39,022 nucleotides of DNA, from assembly GCA_020249865.1 (NCBI GenBank), contig JADCEV010000151.1:1-39022 (forward strand). Reading direction: 5' to 3'. The notes below the pieces were generated by a model. It had not been told where the DNA came from. It searched no databases and saw only the letters and a program-made list of their open reading frames with translations. Positions 1 to 7,526 of this stretch are shown piece by piece (positions within the stretch are counted from its first letter, which is position 1; each line of letters opens with the position of its first letter). The position numbers and the translations under genes are program-made. The stretch is from Roseomonas sp. Lineage in GTDB: Bacteria > Pseudomonadota > Alphaproteobacteria > Acetobacterales > Acetobacteraceae.

Positions 1-982
1 CAGCGCCGCGCACATCCTCAATCACTGTCGGATGCTTGGAGGCGAGAGCGAGCAGGCAGCGCCACAAATGCCGAGCCACCTGATCCACACGCTCCAGGAA
101 GCCGGGGGCAGAGACCACATCCATCACCGCATTGCCGGCGGCGCAGGCAAGCGGCCCGCCACCATAGGTGGAACCATGCGTGCCGGGCTTCAGATGCTTC
201 GCCACATGTTCCTTGGCGAAAATGCCGCCCAGCGGGAAGCCGCCGCCAATGCCCTTGGCAGAGGACATGACATCGGGTTCGATCCCGGCCCATTGATGAG
301 CCCACATCTTGCCGGAACGGCCCATGCCGGTCTGCACTTCATCCAGTGCCAGCAGCAGCCCGTATTCATCGCACATGGCACGCAATTCGCGCAGGAAACG
401 CAGCGGCGCGGGGCGCACGCCACCTTCACCCTGCACGGGTTCAATCAGCACGCCGGCGGTATTGGGGCCAATCGCGTCACGCACCGCATTCATATTGTCG
501 AAGGGCACATGGTCGAAGCCTTCAACCGGCGGGCCAAAGCCGGCCAGGTATTTCTCATTCCCCGTGGCGGCCAGCGCGGCCATGGTGCGGCCATGGAAGG
601 CGCCATCAAAGCAGATCAAACGGTAGCGTTCCGGATGGCCGTTTTCCGCATGGTATTTGCGGACAGCCTTGATCATCCCCTCATTGGCTTCGGCACCTGA
701 ATTGCAGAAGAACACACTATCGGCGAAGGAGCTCTCCACATGCCGCCGCGCCAGCGTTTCTGCCTGCGGAATGCGATACAGGTTGGAGGCATGAATGATC
801 TTGCCCGCCTGTTCCGCAATCACCCGCGTCAGGTGCTGATGGCCGTGACCGAGTGAGGAAGTGGCGATGCCCGCGCCGAAATCCAGGAAACGTCGGCCAT
901 CTTCCGTCCAAAGTCGCGCGCCTTCGCCCCGCTCAAAAGCAAGGTCGGCACGGTTATAGGTCGGCATCAGGGCGGGAATCAC
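1..982 (-). CDS. argD: Acetylornithine aminotransferase family (ArgD), C-terminus cut by window edge
   Basis: Class III PLP-dependent aminotransferase, expected to convert N-acetylglutamate semialdehyde to N2-acetylornithine in cytoplasmic arginine synthesis. 327 residues are visible of the roughly 390-400 usual; the frame is open to base 1. Family blocks read in order: LDFGAGIATSSLGH near the N-terminus, FCNSGAEANEGMIK (PLP phosphate pocket), DGAFHGRT, LALDEVQTGMGR (Asp contacting the pyridine nitrogen) and SSAKGIGGGFPLGG, where Lys243 is the expected Schiff-base lysine. The start chosen is GTG at 982, giving V-I-P-A-L-M-P-T-Y, because a GGAG lies 9 nt upstream; the internal ATG at 967 has no such site. 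Genes upstream on the same strand are an ABC-2 exporter. Other acyl-ornithine or succinylornithine aminotransferases would look similar, so the family is certain but the exact substrate is not. Confidence 0.88.
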   Translation of the reverse strand, partial: MIPALMPTYNRADLAFERGEGARLWTEDGRRFLDFGAGIATSSLGHGHQHLTRVIAEQAGKIIHASNLYRIPQAETLARRHVESSFADSVFFCNSGAEANEGMIKAVRKYHAENGHPERYRLICFDGAFHGRTMAALAATGNEKYLAGFGPPVEGFDHVPFDNMNAVRDAIGPNTAGVLIEPVQGEGGVRPAPLRFLRELRAMCDEYGLLLALDEVQTGMGRSGKMWAHQWAGIEPDVMSSAKGIGGGFPLGGIFAKEHVAKHLKPGTHGSTYGGGPLACAAGNAVMDVVSAPGFLERVDQVARHLWRCLLALASKHPTVIEDVRGA

Positions 983-1102
983 GTTTCCAGTCTCCAGCAC
1001 AACCGGCCCGGGCGCAGGCGACCATCGCCCCACCAAGGACCGGAAAGGCGAAACTTGCCGGAAAAGCGCGCAAGATGAAAGGGGAAGCGGCGAAAAACCC
1101 CC

Positions 1103-1903
1103 TTATTCGCCGATATTCATCAAGGCGCCCCGCACACGCGCGGCCTGGAATTGCGCCATGAAAAGCCAGGCGGCCAGCCCAAGCCAGATCAGATCAAGCC
1201 CAAAGGCATAGGCCAGATGATCCCAGGCGAAGCGCCCTTCCAGCAGTGAGGCGCGCATGCCTTCAAACACATGGGTTGCTGGAATGGCCAGCGAGATCGG
1301 CTGCAACCAGGCGGGCAGCACTGATACCGGGTAAAACACCGCCGAAAACGGTGCCAGGCCGAACAACACGCCCCAGGCCAAAGCCTCGGCCCCCGCGCCA
1401 TGGCGCAGGATCAGCGCCGTCACCCCCAGCGCCACGGCCCAACCCATGGCCATGAGTGCGGCGAAGTAAAGCACGAGGCCCGGCCCCAGGGTCCAAATGC
1501 CAAAGCCATAGAGCAGGAAGGCGAGCAGAATGGCCGGTCCCACGCCAATCGCGGTGCGCAGGATGCTCATGGCGACCAGGCCCGCCACCAATTCATGCGG
1601 GCGCAGAGGTGCGACGAAAATATGGCCCAGATTGCGCGACCAGATTTCCTCCAGGAAGGAAATGGCGAAGCCCATTTGGCTGCGCAGCGTTACTTCCCAC
1701 AGCAGCACACCGCCCAGCAGCACGCCGGCAGTGACACTGGCGGTATTGTTCTGCACGCCGGCAAGCCAGGCGGTGACAAAACCCCAGACCAGCATTTGCA
1801 GCACGGGCCAATACATCAGTTCCAAAACGCGCGGCCAGGAACGCCGATACAGCGCCAAATGCCGATACATCAGCCCCCAGACGCGCCGCGCAGCGCCGCT
1901 CAT
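1103..1903 (-). CDS. ABC-2 type transporter permease
   Basis: 266-residue integral membrane protein with about six hydrophobic segments (for example LGGVLLWEVTL, AILLAFLLYGFGIW, LVLYFAALMAMGWAVALGV and the C-terminal DLIWLGLAAWLFMAQF). It is the membrane partner of an ABC-2 exporter and has the typical loop FSAVFYPVSVLPAWLQPI before the last helices, which is characteristic of DrrB/NodJ/YadH-like permeases. Its ATG overlaps the stop of the ATPase gene upstream by 4 nt (ATGA at 1900-1903), so the two are translationally coupled and almost certainly form one complex. The exported substrate cannot be read from the sequence. The last codons and the bases just after the stop can form a small GGCGAA/TTCGCC hairpin of unclear value. 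Confidence 0.85.
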   Translation of the reverse strand: MSGAARRVWGLMYRHLALYRRSWPRVLELMYWPVLQMLVWGFVTAWLAGVQNNTASVTAGVLLGGVLLWEVTLRSQMGFAISFLEEIWSRNLGHIFVAPLRPHELVAGLVAMSILRTAIGVGPAILLAFLLYGFGIWTLGPGLVLYFAALMAMGWAVALGVTALILRHGAGAEALAWGVLFGLAPFSAVFYPVSVLPAWLQPISLAIPATHVFEGMRASLLEGRFAWDHLAYAFGLDLIWLGLAAWLFMAQFQAARVRGALMNIGE

Positions 1904-2655
1904 GCCGCGCGCCCCTGGCCGCGGGCGATATCCAGAAACACCTGTTCCAAATCATCGCGGCCATAGCGGGAGATCAAGTCATTGGGGCTGCCCTGGTCCA
2001 CAATCCGCCCGCCCTTCAGCATCAGGACATGATCCGCAAGGCGTTCAACCTCAGCCATGTTGTGGCTCGCGAGCAGAATGGCCGCGCCGGCTTCCGCGCG
2101 GTAATCTTCCAGAAGGCTTCGCACCCAATCGCCCGTATCGGGGTCAAGGCTTGCGGTGGGTTCATCAAGCAGCAGCAATTCCGGCCGATTGATCAGGGAT
2201 TTCGCTAGTGCCACGCGGGTTTTTTGCCCGGCCGAAAGCTGCCCCGCGGGCCGGTCCAGAAAGCCGGTCAATTGCAGGCGCTCCGCCAATTCCGCGATGC
2301 GATCCTGCGCATGCGGCACGTTATAGAGATGCGCATAAACGCCAAGGTTTTCGGCAACCGTCAGCCGATGCGGCAGCGCGACATAGGGCGAGGAAAAATT
2401 CATGCGCGCAAGTGCGGCGAAACGGTCCCGCGCCATGTCATGGCCCAGCACCACAACCCGCCCCGCACTTGGCACCAAAAGGCCGAGCAGCATGGCAATG
2501 GTGGTGGATTTGCCGGCACCATTGCCGCCCAGCAGCGCCCAGGTGCTACCGGCGGGTTGGACAAAATCGAGGCCTGCCACGGCGGGCGGGTCGCTGTCCT
2601 TGTAGGTTTTCGACAGACCCTCGGCCTGGATCGCGGGAATCAACATGGGGGGCAT
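1900..2655 (-). CDS. ABC transporter ATP-binding protein (ABC-2 exporter)
   Basis: 251-residue nucleotide-binding subunit. Walker A GGNGAGKST is at residues 43-51, followed by the Q-loop region, the signature LSAGQKTRVALAKSL, Walker B LLLLDEPTASLD, and an H-loop in ILLASHNMAE. It would energise export by the downstream permease, with which it shares a 4-nt overlap. The start at 2655 gives M-P-P-M-L; an alternative ATG three codons later is equally possible because neither has a clear ribosome-binding site. The 37-bp gap to the unrelated gene upstream could hold a promoter, but none is obvious. Substrate unknown. Confidence 0.88.
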   Translation of the reverse strand: MPPMLIPAIQAEGLSKTYKDSDPPAVAGLDFVQPAGSTWALLGGNGAGKSTTIAMLLGLLVPSAGRVVVLGHDMARDRFAALARMNFSSPYVALPHRLTVAENLGVYAHLYNVPHAQDRIAELAERLQLTGFLDRPAGQLSAGQKTRVALAKSLINRPELLLLDEPTASLDPDTGDWVRSLLEDYRAEAGAAILLASHNMAEVERLADHVLMLKGGRIVDQGSPNDLISRYGRDDLEQVFLDIARGQGRAA

Positions 2656-2692
2656 ATCGGCCCAAAGCGGCGTTTCGCCAAGTCAGGCCGGA

Positions 2693-3871
2693 TCAGGCCG
2701 CCGGGCGCTGGCTTTCGATCAGGCGGCCCTGGAACATGCGAATGCCCACTTCCCAACCCCAGGCAATGGCCGCCGGGCGATCCGCCCCGGCCAAAATCAC
2801 ATGTTCGGCCGCCTGGGCAATCTTTTTGCGGAGATCCGCCGTTGCAGCGCTATCGGCGCCGGGAAATTCCCCGGACCATTTGAGGCGCAGAAAATCAAAG
2901 CCCCCGCGTAAGCCGGACATGACCGTGGCAGCAAAGGGGGAAGCCGCTTCAATCATCAGCCGATAGCCACGCGCCTTCGCGAAATGGCGCGCCAGCTCGA
3001 ACAGATCGGGCGCGGCCAGCACATCTTCCGCATCCAGCCCGATAATCAGCTTATGCCGCTGGCTTTGCGGCATGAGGGAGTCAAGCCGAAGGAATTCTGT
3101 CGAAAAAAGACTTTCGACGCGCAGCGGCAGCGCGAGTGCGCGCATGTGGCGCAATTCCTCAGGCCGGGCAATATCGCTCAATTGCCGCCGGTCAATGCAC
3201 TGTATCAGCCTTTGCGCAAAGGCTGGCGTCAATGAGATGTCATAGCCCGGCAGCAGCCTTTCGCAGACTTCAGCAAGCTCAGCGCGGCGATCTTCCCAAA
3301 ACAGCTTGGTGTTTTGCCCGCCGGGCTCAAGCCAGCAAACCTTCTGACGGCGGAAAAAGATACTGAGATCAGCCGTGGTCAAGCCGCGCTCCGCCGAGGC
3401 CAGCGCTGCCGCGTCAACCATGCGGTTTTCCGGTTCCTCCAGCGCCATGGCCCGCATGGCCGCCACCATGCCAAGGCTGTCTTCGACCGCTGCCATGACC
3501 GCGGCTGCCTGCTGCGGCAGGCGCAGCATATAGACCGCCTTTTCAGCTTCCTCAGGTTCCAGCATGGACAGCAGGGTTTGCCGCTGCTGTTCCAGCGCAT
3601 CGCTTGCATTGGGCAGACCAATCGCCACCAGATCACCGCCCGGCAATTTGAAACCCCTGATCCGGGCCGTGCTGTTCAAGGGTTCCCAGGCTTCGCGCAG
3701 CAATTCCGCCCTTGTGCCGAAACGACGGGCGCGCGGCAGGGCCGAAAATCGCAGCATGAGCACCAGGCGCTCCTCACCCAGGGCGACGGCGTCGCGAATG
3801 GCATTGGAAAGCGCCACAGCCCCAAGAGCTTCAACCGGCAAGGCCGCAGCTGTGGGGGCAACAGAACTCAT
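2693..3871 (-). CDS. Unrecognised protein with degenerate EAL-like C-terminal region (second of a coupled pair)
   Basis: 392 residues, no signal peptide or membrane segment, so probably cytoplasmic. I do not recognise a named family. The C-terminal part resembles the end of an EAL (c-di-GMP phosphodiesterase) fold: GGFDFLRLKWSGEF sits where EAL proteins have D-x-L-K-I-D, and WGWEVGIRMFQG at residues 371-382 sits where they have G-(C/I)-x-x-x-Q-G. No E-A-L motif and no metal-binding Glu/Asp set is visible, so an enzymatic role is unlikely; a binding or scaffold role is inference. The start at 3871 is chosen because its ATG overlaps the upstream stop (ATGA, 3868-3871); an in-frame ATG at 3964 would overlap the neighbour by almost 100 bp. 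The gene upstream has the same C-terminal architecture, so the two look like diverged paralogues. Confidence 0.75.
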   Translation of the reverse strand: MSSVAPTAAALPVEALGAVALSNAIRDAVALGEERLVLMLRFSALPRARRFGTRAELLREAWEPLNSTARIRGFKLPGGDLVAIGLPNASDALEQQRQTLLSMLEPEEAEKAVYMLRLPQQAAAVMAAVEDSLGMVAAMRAMALEEPENRMVDAAALASAERGLTTADLSIFFRRQKVCWLEPGGQNTKLFWEDRRAELAEVCERLLPGYDISLTPAFAQRLIQCIDRRQLSDIARPEELRHMRALALPLRVESLFSTEFLRLDSLMPQSQRHKLIIGLDAEDVLAAPDLFELARHFAKARGYRLMIEAASPFAATVMSGLRGGFDFLRLKWSGEFPGADSAATADLRKKIAQAAEHVILAGADRPAAIAWGWEVGIRMFQGRLIESQRPAA

Positions 3872-5097
3872 GAATGACCCTCGGGCAATACGGCTTCCAG
3901 CAAAAGGGGCTTGTGGCAGCCGAGCCGATCGAAGGGGGAGGTCGCAAGCCCGCGGGCGCGACATTCCGAACGCAGGCAGCGCGTGGCTTCACTGCAGTAT
4001 TCCATGCGGCTTGCGGCGATGACGTCTTCAATCCATGGGCCGCTGTAAAGGTAAATGCCCTGGCTGAGGCCCCAGAGAAGAGCGGCTTCACCATCGCAGC
4101 CATCCAGGATGACGCGCGCCGAATCAAGGCGCCGCAAGACCCTGAGTGATTGCGTATCATCCAGGGCCGGCGACCAATCCATGATCAGCCAATCCGCCGG
4201 CAGGGCATCCGATTCAACCAGGGAAAGTGCTGATGCCGAAAGCCCTGAAATGGCGATGCCCCAGGCCTGTTGCTGCAGCGCCTGCCGCCTGGTGGCCAGG
4301 TTGCTGACGGAAATGGCCTCATGCAGGGCAAGTGTCGCGTAAAGGGCGGGGGCGGCGGCGGGCAGCTGGTCCTCTTCCGTCTCCGCCGGCATGGGAGGCA
4401 GCAGATCGGGCGGCAAATCGAGCAATAGCGGGGCGATGGGCCCACCGCCCATCAGGGATTTGCGCGTACCCTCATCACCAAGCGCTTCCAGGACGCGTTT
4501 TTGCAGCGAGGATTGCGCGTGGCGCAGCAGCGCCCGATCCTCGGCAATGCTGCCAAGGTGCTTCCGCAGGGCTGTGTGGTCCAAGCCAAGACGCTGGAAC
4601 ACCAATTTGGGCAGCCTTGTGTCGGTAATGCCAACAATGCTTTGCCGCCGATAGACTTGCGCGAGGTTGATCCGATCCAGACGCGCATCGAGGTTGAGCG
4701 GTGAGATCGGCTCCGGCGCGGGCACTTCCAGGAATTGTGGCAGGCGGGCTGCATTCAATATGCTGATCAGCATGTGCTTGGATGCTGGCAGCGGCAATAA
4801 ATGCACTGCTGTCTTGCCCAAGATTTCCTCCAGCAGAAGCTGAAGCTTGCCCGCTTCGAAGCTCGGCAGTTCCGTCAGCAGCCAATCATGCGGGGCGATT
4901 TCAACCAAAGAGCCGCCTTTGACATCAACCGCTTCCCGCATCAGGGCAAAAACCAGGCGCTGTGCTTCCGGCCGCGTGCCGGGAGAGACGCGCACAGCCG
5001 CGCGCCCGCCTTCATCGCGCAAGGCGCGCCTAAGTGCGTCCTGCAAGGACGCCTGGCTGAGCTGCAACTCAGGGGTGGCGGGGCGGATACTGGGCAT
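3868..5097 (-). CDS. Unrecognised protein with degenerate EAL-like C-terminal region and Cys-rich tail (first of a coupled pair)
   Basis: 409 residues, no signal peptide or transmembrane helix. The N-terminal 100 residues (blocks LVFALMREA, SLVEIAPHDWLLTELP, LLEEILGKTAVHLLPLP) match in layout the N-terminus of the downstream neighbour (LLREAWEPL, GDLVAIGLP, EKAVYMLRLP). The C-terminal part has WLIMDWSPAL, VILDGCDGEAALL and WGLSQGIYLYSGPW (342-355), which line up with the last strands of an EAL domain, again without E-A-L or catalytic acidic residues. A tail after residue 355 carries Cys at 368, 374, 379 and 394, followed by His395, a possible metal site (inference). A Pro-rich linker (LLLDLPPDLLPPMPAE) separates the two halves. 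It starts at the ATG at 5097 beside the repeat-bearing intergenic region; no strong ribosome-binding site is seen. No function is assigned. Confidence 0.72.
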   Translation of the reverse strand: MPSIRPATPELQLSQASLQDALRRALRDEGGRAAVRVSPGTRPEAQRLVFALMREAVDVKGGSLVEIAPHDWLLTELPSFEAGKLQLLLEEILGKTAVHLLPLPASKHMLISILNAARLPQFLEVPAPEPISPLNLDARLDRINLAQVYRRQSIVGITDTRLPKLVFQRLGLDHTALRKHLGSIAEDRALLRHAQSSLQKRVLEALGDEGTRKSLMGGGPIAPLLLDLPPDLLPPMPAETEEDQLPAAAPALYATLALHEAISVSNLATRRQALQQQAWGIAISGLSASALSLVESDALPADWLIMDWSPALDDTQSLRVLRRLDSARVILDGCDGEAALLWGLSQGIYLYSGPWIEDVIAASRMEYCSEATRCLRSECRARGLATSPFDRLGCHKPLLLEAVLPEGHS

Positions 5098-5160
5098 ATG
5101 TTCGTTATTTCTAACAGAAACCTACTAGCAAGGCGTATAAATTTGATCCACCACGATCCT

Positions 5161-5302
5161 TAGAGCAGATCACGTTCAGATGGAATCACCTGAACATGTG
5201 AAGATGCTCGAAAAACAACGGCTTAGACCGTGTTGCGTGAACCCACGTGAACGCAACATGCTCGCACGGTCCGGTCGCTGCTGTCGGTTCCCGATAGCAG
5301 CG
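5161..5302. repeat. Cluster of three imperfect inverted repeats, probable dispersed intergenic repeat element
   Basis: Three stem-forming units lie in a row. Unit 1 (5163-5209) is bounded by GAGCA and TGCTC with inner arms CACGTTCAG and CTGAACATGTG, which pair if two bases bulge. Unit 2 (5229-5260) pairs CGTGTTGCGT with ACGCAACATG around a 12-nt loop (one G-T wobble). Unit 3 (5276-5302) pairs CGCTGCTGTCGG with CCGATAGCAGCG around a 3-nt loop with one mismatch. No open frame crosses it. Its build resembles high-copy palindromic intergenic repeats of alphaproteobacteria; that it is repeated elsewhere in this genome is inference from memory of similar motifs, because this window holds only one copy. 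Confidence 0.55.
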
Positions 5303-5440
5303 TGAATCGGCTCACCAAATATAGGGCGAGTGGGGCGCGGGGGCAGTTCTGGATTGGAAAAGGGCAGCATAAATCGCTCCGCCGGCTTGTTTTGGCGTGG
5401 CTGGTTGCCTGCTTCGACCCCTGCCCGTGCGTTTTACCCC

Positions 5441-5468
5441 TTCGCTTTCGTCAAAAAATGCCTATATT
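5441..5468 (+). promoter_or_regulatory. Candidate sigma-70-type promoter for the Tim44-like gene
   Basis: TATATT at 5463-5468 matches the -10 consensus at five of six positions. TTCGCT at 5441-5446, 16 bp upstream, is only a weak -35. It lies 33 bp before the start codon at 5502, leaving room for the GGGAGG ribosome-binding site at 5485-5490. The call rests on position and the -10 match alone. Confidence 0.35.
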
Positions 5469-5501
5469 AAAAACTATTCATTTTGGGAGGTCCCGAATCC
5501 A

Positions 5502-6452
5502 ATGCGTCGTCCCGGTTACCTAGTCACCGCTTTTGCGGCCCTGGCCATGGTTTTGGTCCCGGCCTTGGTTGAGGCCAAGCCGGGCGGAGGCTCATCTTCC
5601 GGCAGCCGCGGCAGCCGGACCTATTCCGCGCCGCCGCCGACCCAAACCGCGCCCAATACCGCGCGCCCGATGGAGCGCACGGCAACCCAGCCTTCCGGTC
5701 CGCAACAGGCCGGCGCGCCCGCGCGCCCAGGCATGCCGCCGCAAGCGCAGCCGCAGCGTTCCTTCATGGGCGCGCTGGCGGGTGGCCTGCTTATGGGCGG
5801 CCTGATCGGCATGCTCTTTGGTGGCGGGCTGCTGGGTGGCATCGGTGGCTTCGGCGCCGTGCTGGGGATGTTGCTGCAAGTGGCGCTGATCGGCGGGCTG
5901 ATCTATCTGGCCTTCCGGCTGTTCCGTCGTCGCCAGCCCGCCCCCGCCATGGCCGGTCCTTCCGGCTATGCGCGCCAGATGGAGCCCGCGCCGATGGGTG
6001 GTGGCGCAGCCTCCGCCGGTGCCTATGCCGCGCCGACGCGTGATGTCCAGCTTACCCAGCAGGATTATCAGGCCTTTGAGCGTGCCTTGATTGAGGTGAA
6101 TGCCGCCTGGTCGCGCCGCGACCTGAAGGGCCTGCGCGATTTCGCCACGCCCGAGATGGTGGGCTACTTCGCGCAGGATTACCGCGATCTGGATGCGCGC
6201 GGCTGGCGCAATGAAACGCGCGATGTGAAGCTGGAGGGCGGCGATCTGTCCGAGGCCTGGCATGAGGATGGGGTGGATTACGCCACGGTTGCGATGCGCT
6301 TCAGCCTGCTGGATGCCACTTTTGAGGAAGCGACCGGCAAGCTTGTTGAAGGCAGCACGACCGAGCGCCAAACCTCTACCGAGATGTGGACCTTTGTGCG
6401 CAGCGGTCCTGAGGAGCGCTGGCTGCTCTCAGCCATTCAGCAGACCAGCTGA
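5502..6452 (+). CDS. Tim44-like domain-containing membrane protein
   Basis: 316 residues. The order is: a signal peptide or membrane anchor (LVTAFAALAMVLVPALVEA, residues about 7-25); a low-complexity Ser/Gly/Pro/Gln-rich stretch (to about 85); a Gly-rich double hydrophobic segment (LAGGLLMGGLIGMLFGGGLLGGIGGF and LGMLLQVALIGGLIYLAFRLF, about 90-145); and a C-terminal Tim44-like/NTF2-type domain (from QDYQAFERALIEVNAAWSRRD to the end, with the family-like DLKGLRDFATPEMVGYF). Bacterial Tim44-like proteins are poorly characterised membrane proteins related to the mitochondrial import motor anchor. The start at 5502 is chosen for its GGGAGG 11 nt upstream and because the signal peptide begins there; an in-frame codon at 5397 would add 35 non-conserved residues. 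It appears monocistronic, with a hairpin after the stop. Confidence 0.85.
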   Translation: MRRPGYLVTAFAALAMVLVPALVEAKPGGGSSSGSRGSRTYSAPPPTQTAPNTARPMERTATQPSGPQQAGAPARPGMPPQAQPQRSFMGALAGGLLMGGLIGMLFGGGLLGGIGGFGAVLGMLLQVALIGGLIYLAFRLFRRRQPAPAMAGPSGYARQMEPAPMGGGAASAGAYAAPTRDVQLTQQDYQAFERALIEVNAAWSRRDLKGLRDFATPEMVGYFAQDYRDLDARGWRNETRDVKLEGGDLSEAWHEDGVDYATVAMRFSLLDATFEEATGKLVEGSTTERQTSTEMWTFVRSGPEERWLLSAIQQTS

Positions 6453-6461
6453 ATCCTTGTT

Positions 6462-6487
6462 GCCGGCATGGCCAGTGCCATGCCGGC
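6462..6487 (+). terminator. Candidate terminator hairpin after the Tim44-like gene
   Basis: A perfect 11-bp stem (GCCGGCATGGC pairing with GCCATGCCGGC) with loop CAGT starts 9 nt after the stop codon at 6452. No clear T-run follows (GATGATTTCCCC), so it may be a weak or Rho-assisted terminator or an mRNA-stabilising structure. Confidence 0.5.
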
Positions 6488-6527
6488 GATGATTTCCCCC
6501 GGTTCGGCTTTGGTGTAGGTCGGCCGC

Positions 6528-7520
6528 GTGGTGCAGGAACCCTTTCAATATCGCGTGCCGCTGCGAAGGCGTGGGCTGATCGGCCTTGCTGCCGGTGTGG
6601 TGCTGGCCTGTCCCGCCCTGGGTCAGCAGCGGTTTCCCGAACGTCCGATACGCATGATCGTGCCATGGGCGCCCGGTGGCCCCACGGATGCGCAAATGCG
6701 CGCCTTATGCGAAGCGGCCGGGCGGCGCCTGGGTCAACCGGTGCTGGTGGAAAATCGCCCAGGGGCGGGCGGAACGCTGGGCGCCTTGCATATGGCGCGG
6801 GAAGCGCGGCCGGATGGCTATACGCTCGGCCAAATGCCCAATGGTGTGTTTCGCCTGCCCGCGCTGACGGATCGCCCCCTATGGGACCCGATGCGCGACT
6901 TCACCTATATTCTGCGTCTTGTTGGCTATATGGGCGGCATCGTCGTGCGCGCCGATGCGCCTTGGCGTGATCTTGCTGCCCTGCTGGCCGATGCGCGCGC
7001 CAATCCAGGCAAGTTCAGCTATGGCACGCCGGGCGCGCTGACATCCGATGTGCAAATGACCCAGCTTGCCCGCATGGCCGGCATTGATTGGGTGGCGGTG
7101 CCGTTTCGCGGCGCGGCACCCAATCTGCAAGCGCTGCTTGCGGGCGACATTCATTTCTCTGCCGAAACAAGCGCCTGGGCGGAAATGGCGCTTGATGGCC
7201 GGGTGCGGCCGCTGGCGCTTTGGATGCGCGAACGCGCGGCGCGCTTTCCCGCCGTACCGACATTGATGGAACTCGGCTTTCCCATTGATGGGGAGAGCAG
7301 CTACGGCATCGCCGGCCCGCGCGGCATGGACCCGGCAGTGGTTGCCGTTCTGCATGACGCGTTTCGCGATGCGCTGCATGATCCCGCCCATCTAGCCGTG
7401 ATTGCGCGCTTCGATATGCCGCTGCGCTATTTGGACGCTGCCGCCTATCGCGCCCATGTCGCGGCAGAAAATGAGGCGGAGCGGCGCCTGATGATCGAAA
7501 TTGGCGCGCCGCGCACCTGA
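6528..7520 (+). CDS. TctC/Bug-family tripartite tricarboxylate transporter substrate-binding protein (orphan)
   Basis: 330 residues. Periplasmic binding protein of the Bug family, which binds carboxylates or other small polar ligands. An N-terminal leader (RRRGLIGLAAGVVLACPALGQQ) precedes the mature part, which opens with the family hallmark FPERPIRMIVPWAPGGPTDAQMR. Other hallmarks are VENRPGAGGTLGA, ARPDGYTL, FSYGTPG, VPFRGAAPNLQALLAGDIHF and FPAVPTLMELGF. The start is GTG at 6528 or the adjacent GTG at 6531; no ATG fits. No TctA or TctB membrane subunit is anywhere in the window, so it is an orphan component that must work with a distant permease or as a sensor partner (inference). It ends 6 bp from the convergent TRAP operon. 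Confidence 0.87.
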   Translation: MVQEPFQYRVPLRRRGLIGLAAGVVLACPALGQQRFPERPIRMIVPWAPGGPTDAQMRALCEAAGRRLGQPVLVENRPGAGGTLGALHMAREARPDGYTLGQMPNGVFRLPALTDRPLWDPMRDFTYILRLVGYMGGIVVRADAPWRDLAALLADARANPGKFSYGTPGALTSDVQMTQLARMAGIDWVAVPFRGAAPNLQALLAGDIHFSAETSAWAEMALDGRVRPLALWMRERAARFPAVPTLMELGFPIDGESSYGIAGPRGMDPAVVAVLHDAFRDALHDPAHLAVIARFDMPLRYLDAAAYRAHVAAENEAERRLMIEIGAPRT

Positions 7521-7526
7521 GAGCGC

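Larger units (their letters stand above)
5098..5501. other. Intergenic region (404 bp) carrying an inverted-repeat cluster
   Basis: This is the only stretch above 300 bp without a gene. It separates divergent genes: the EAL-like pair on the minus strand and the Tim44-like protein on the plus strand. Bases about 5161-5302 hold three imperfect palindromes, listed separately. The remainder (5303-5440) shows no convincing reading frame, and a candidate promoter lies near 5441-5468. AT content rises around 5100-5160 and 5450-5485, as expected for regulatory DNA. Confidence 0.7.
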
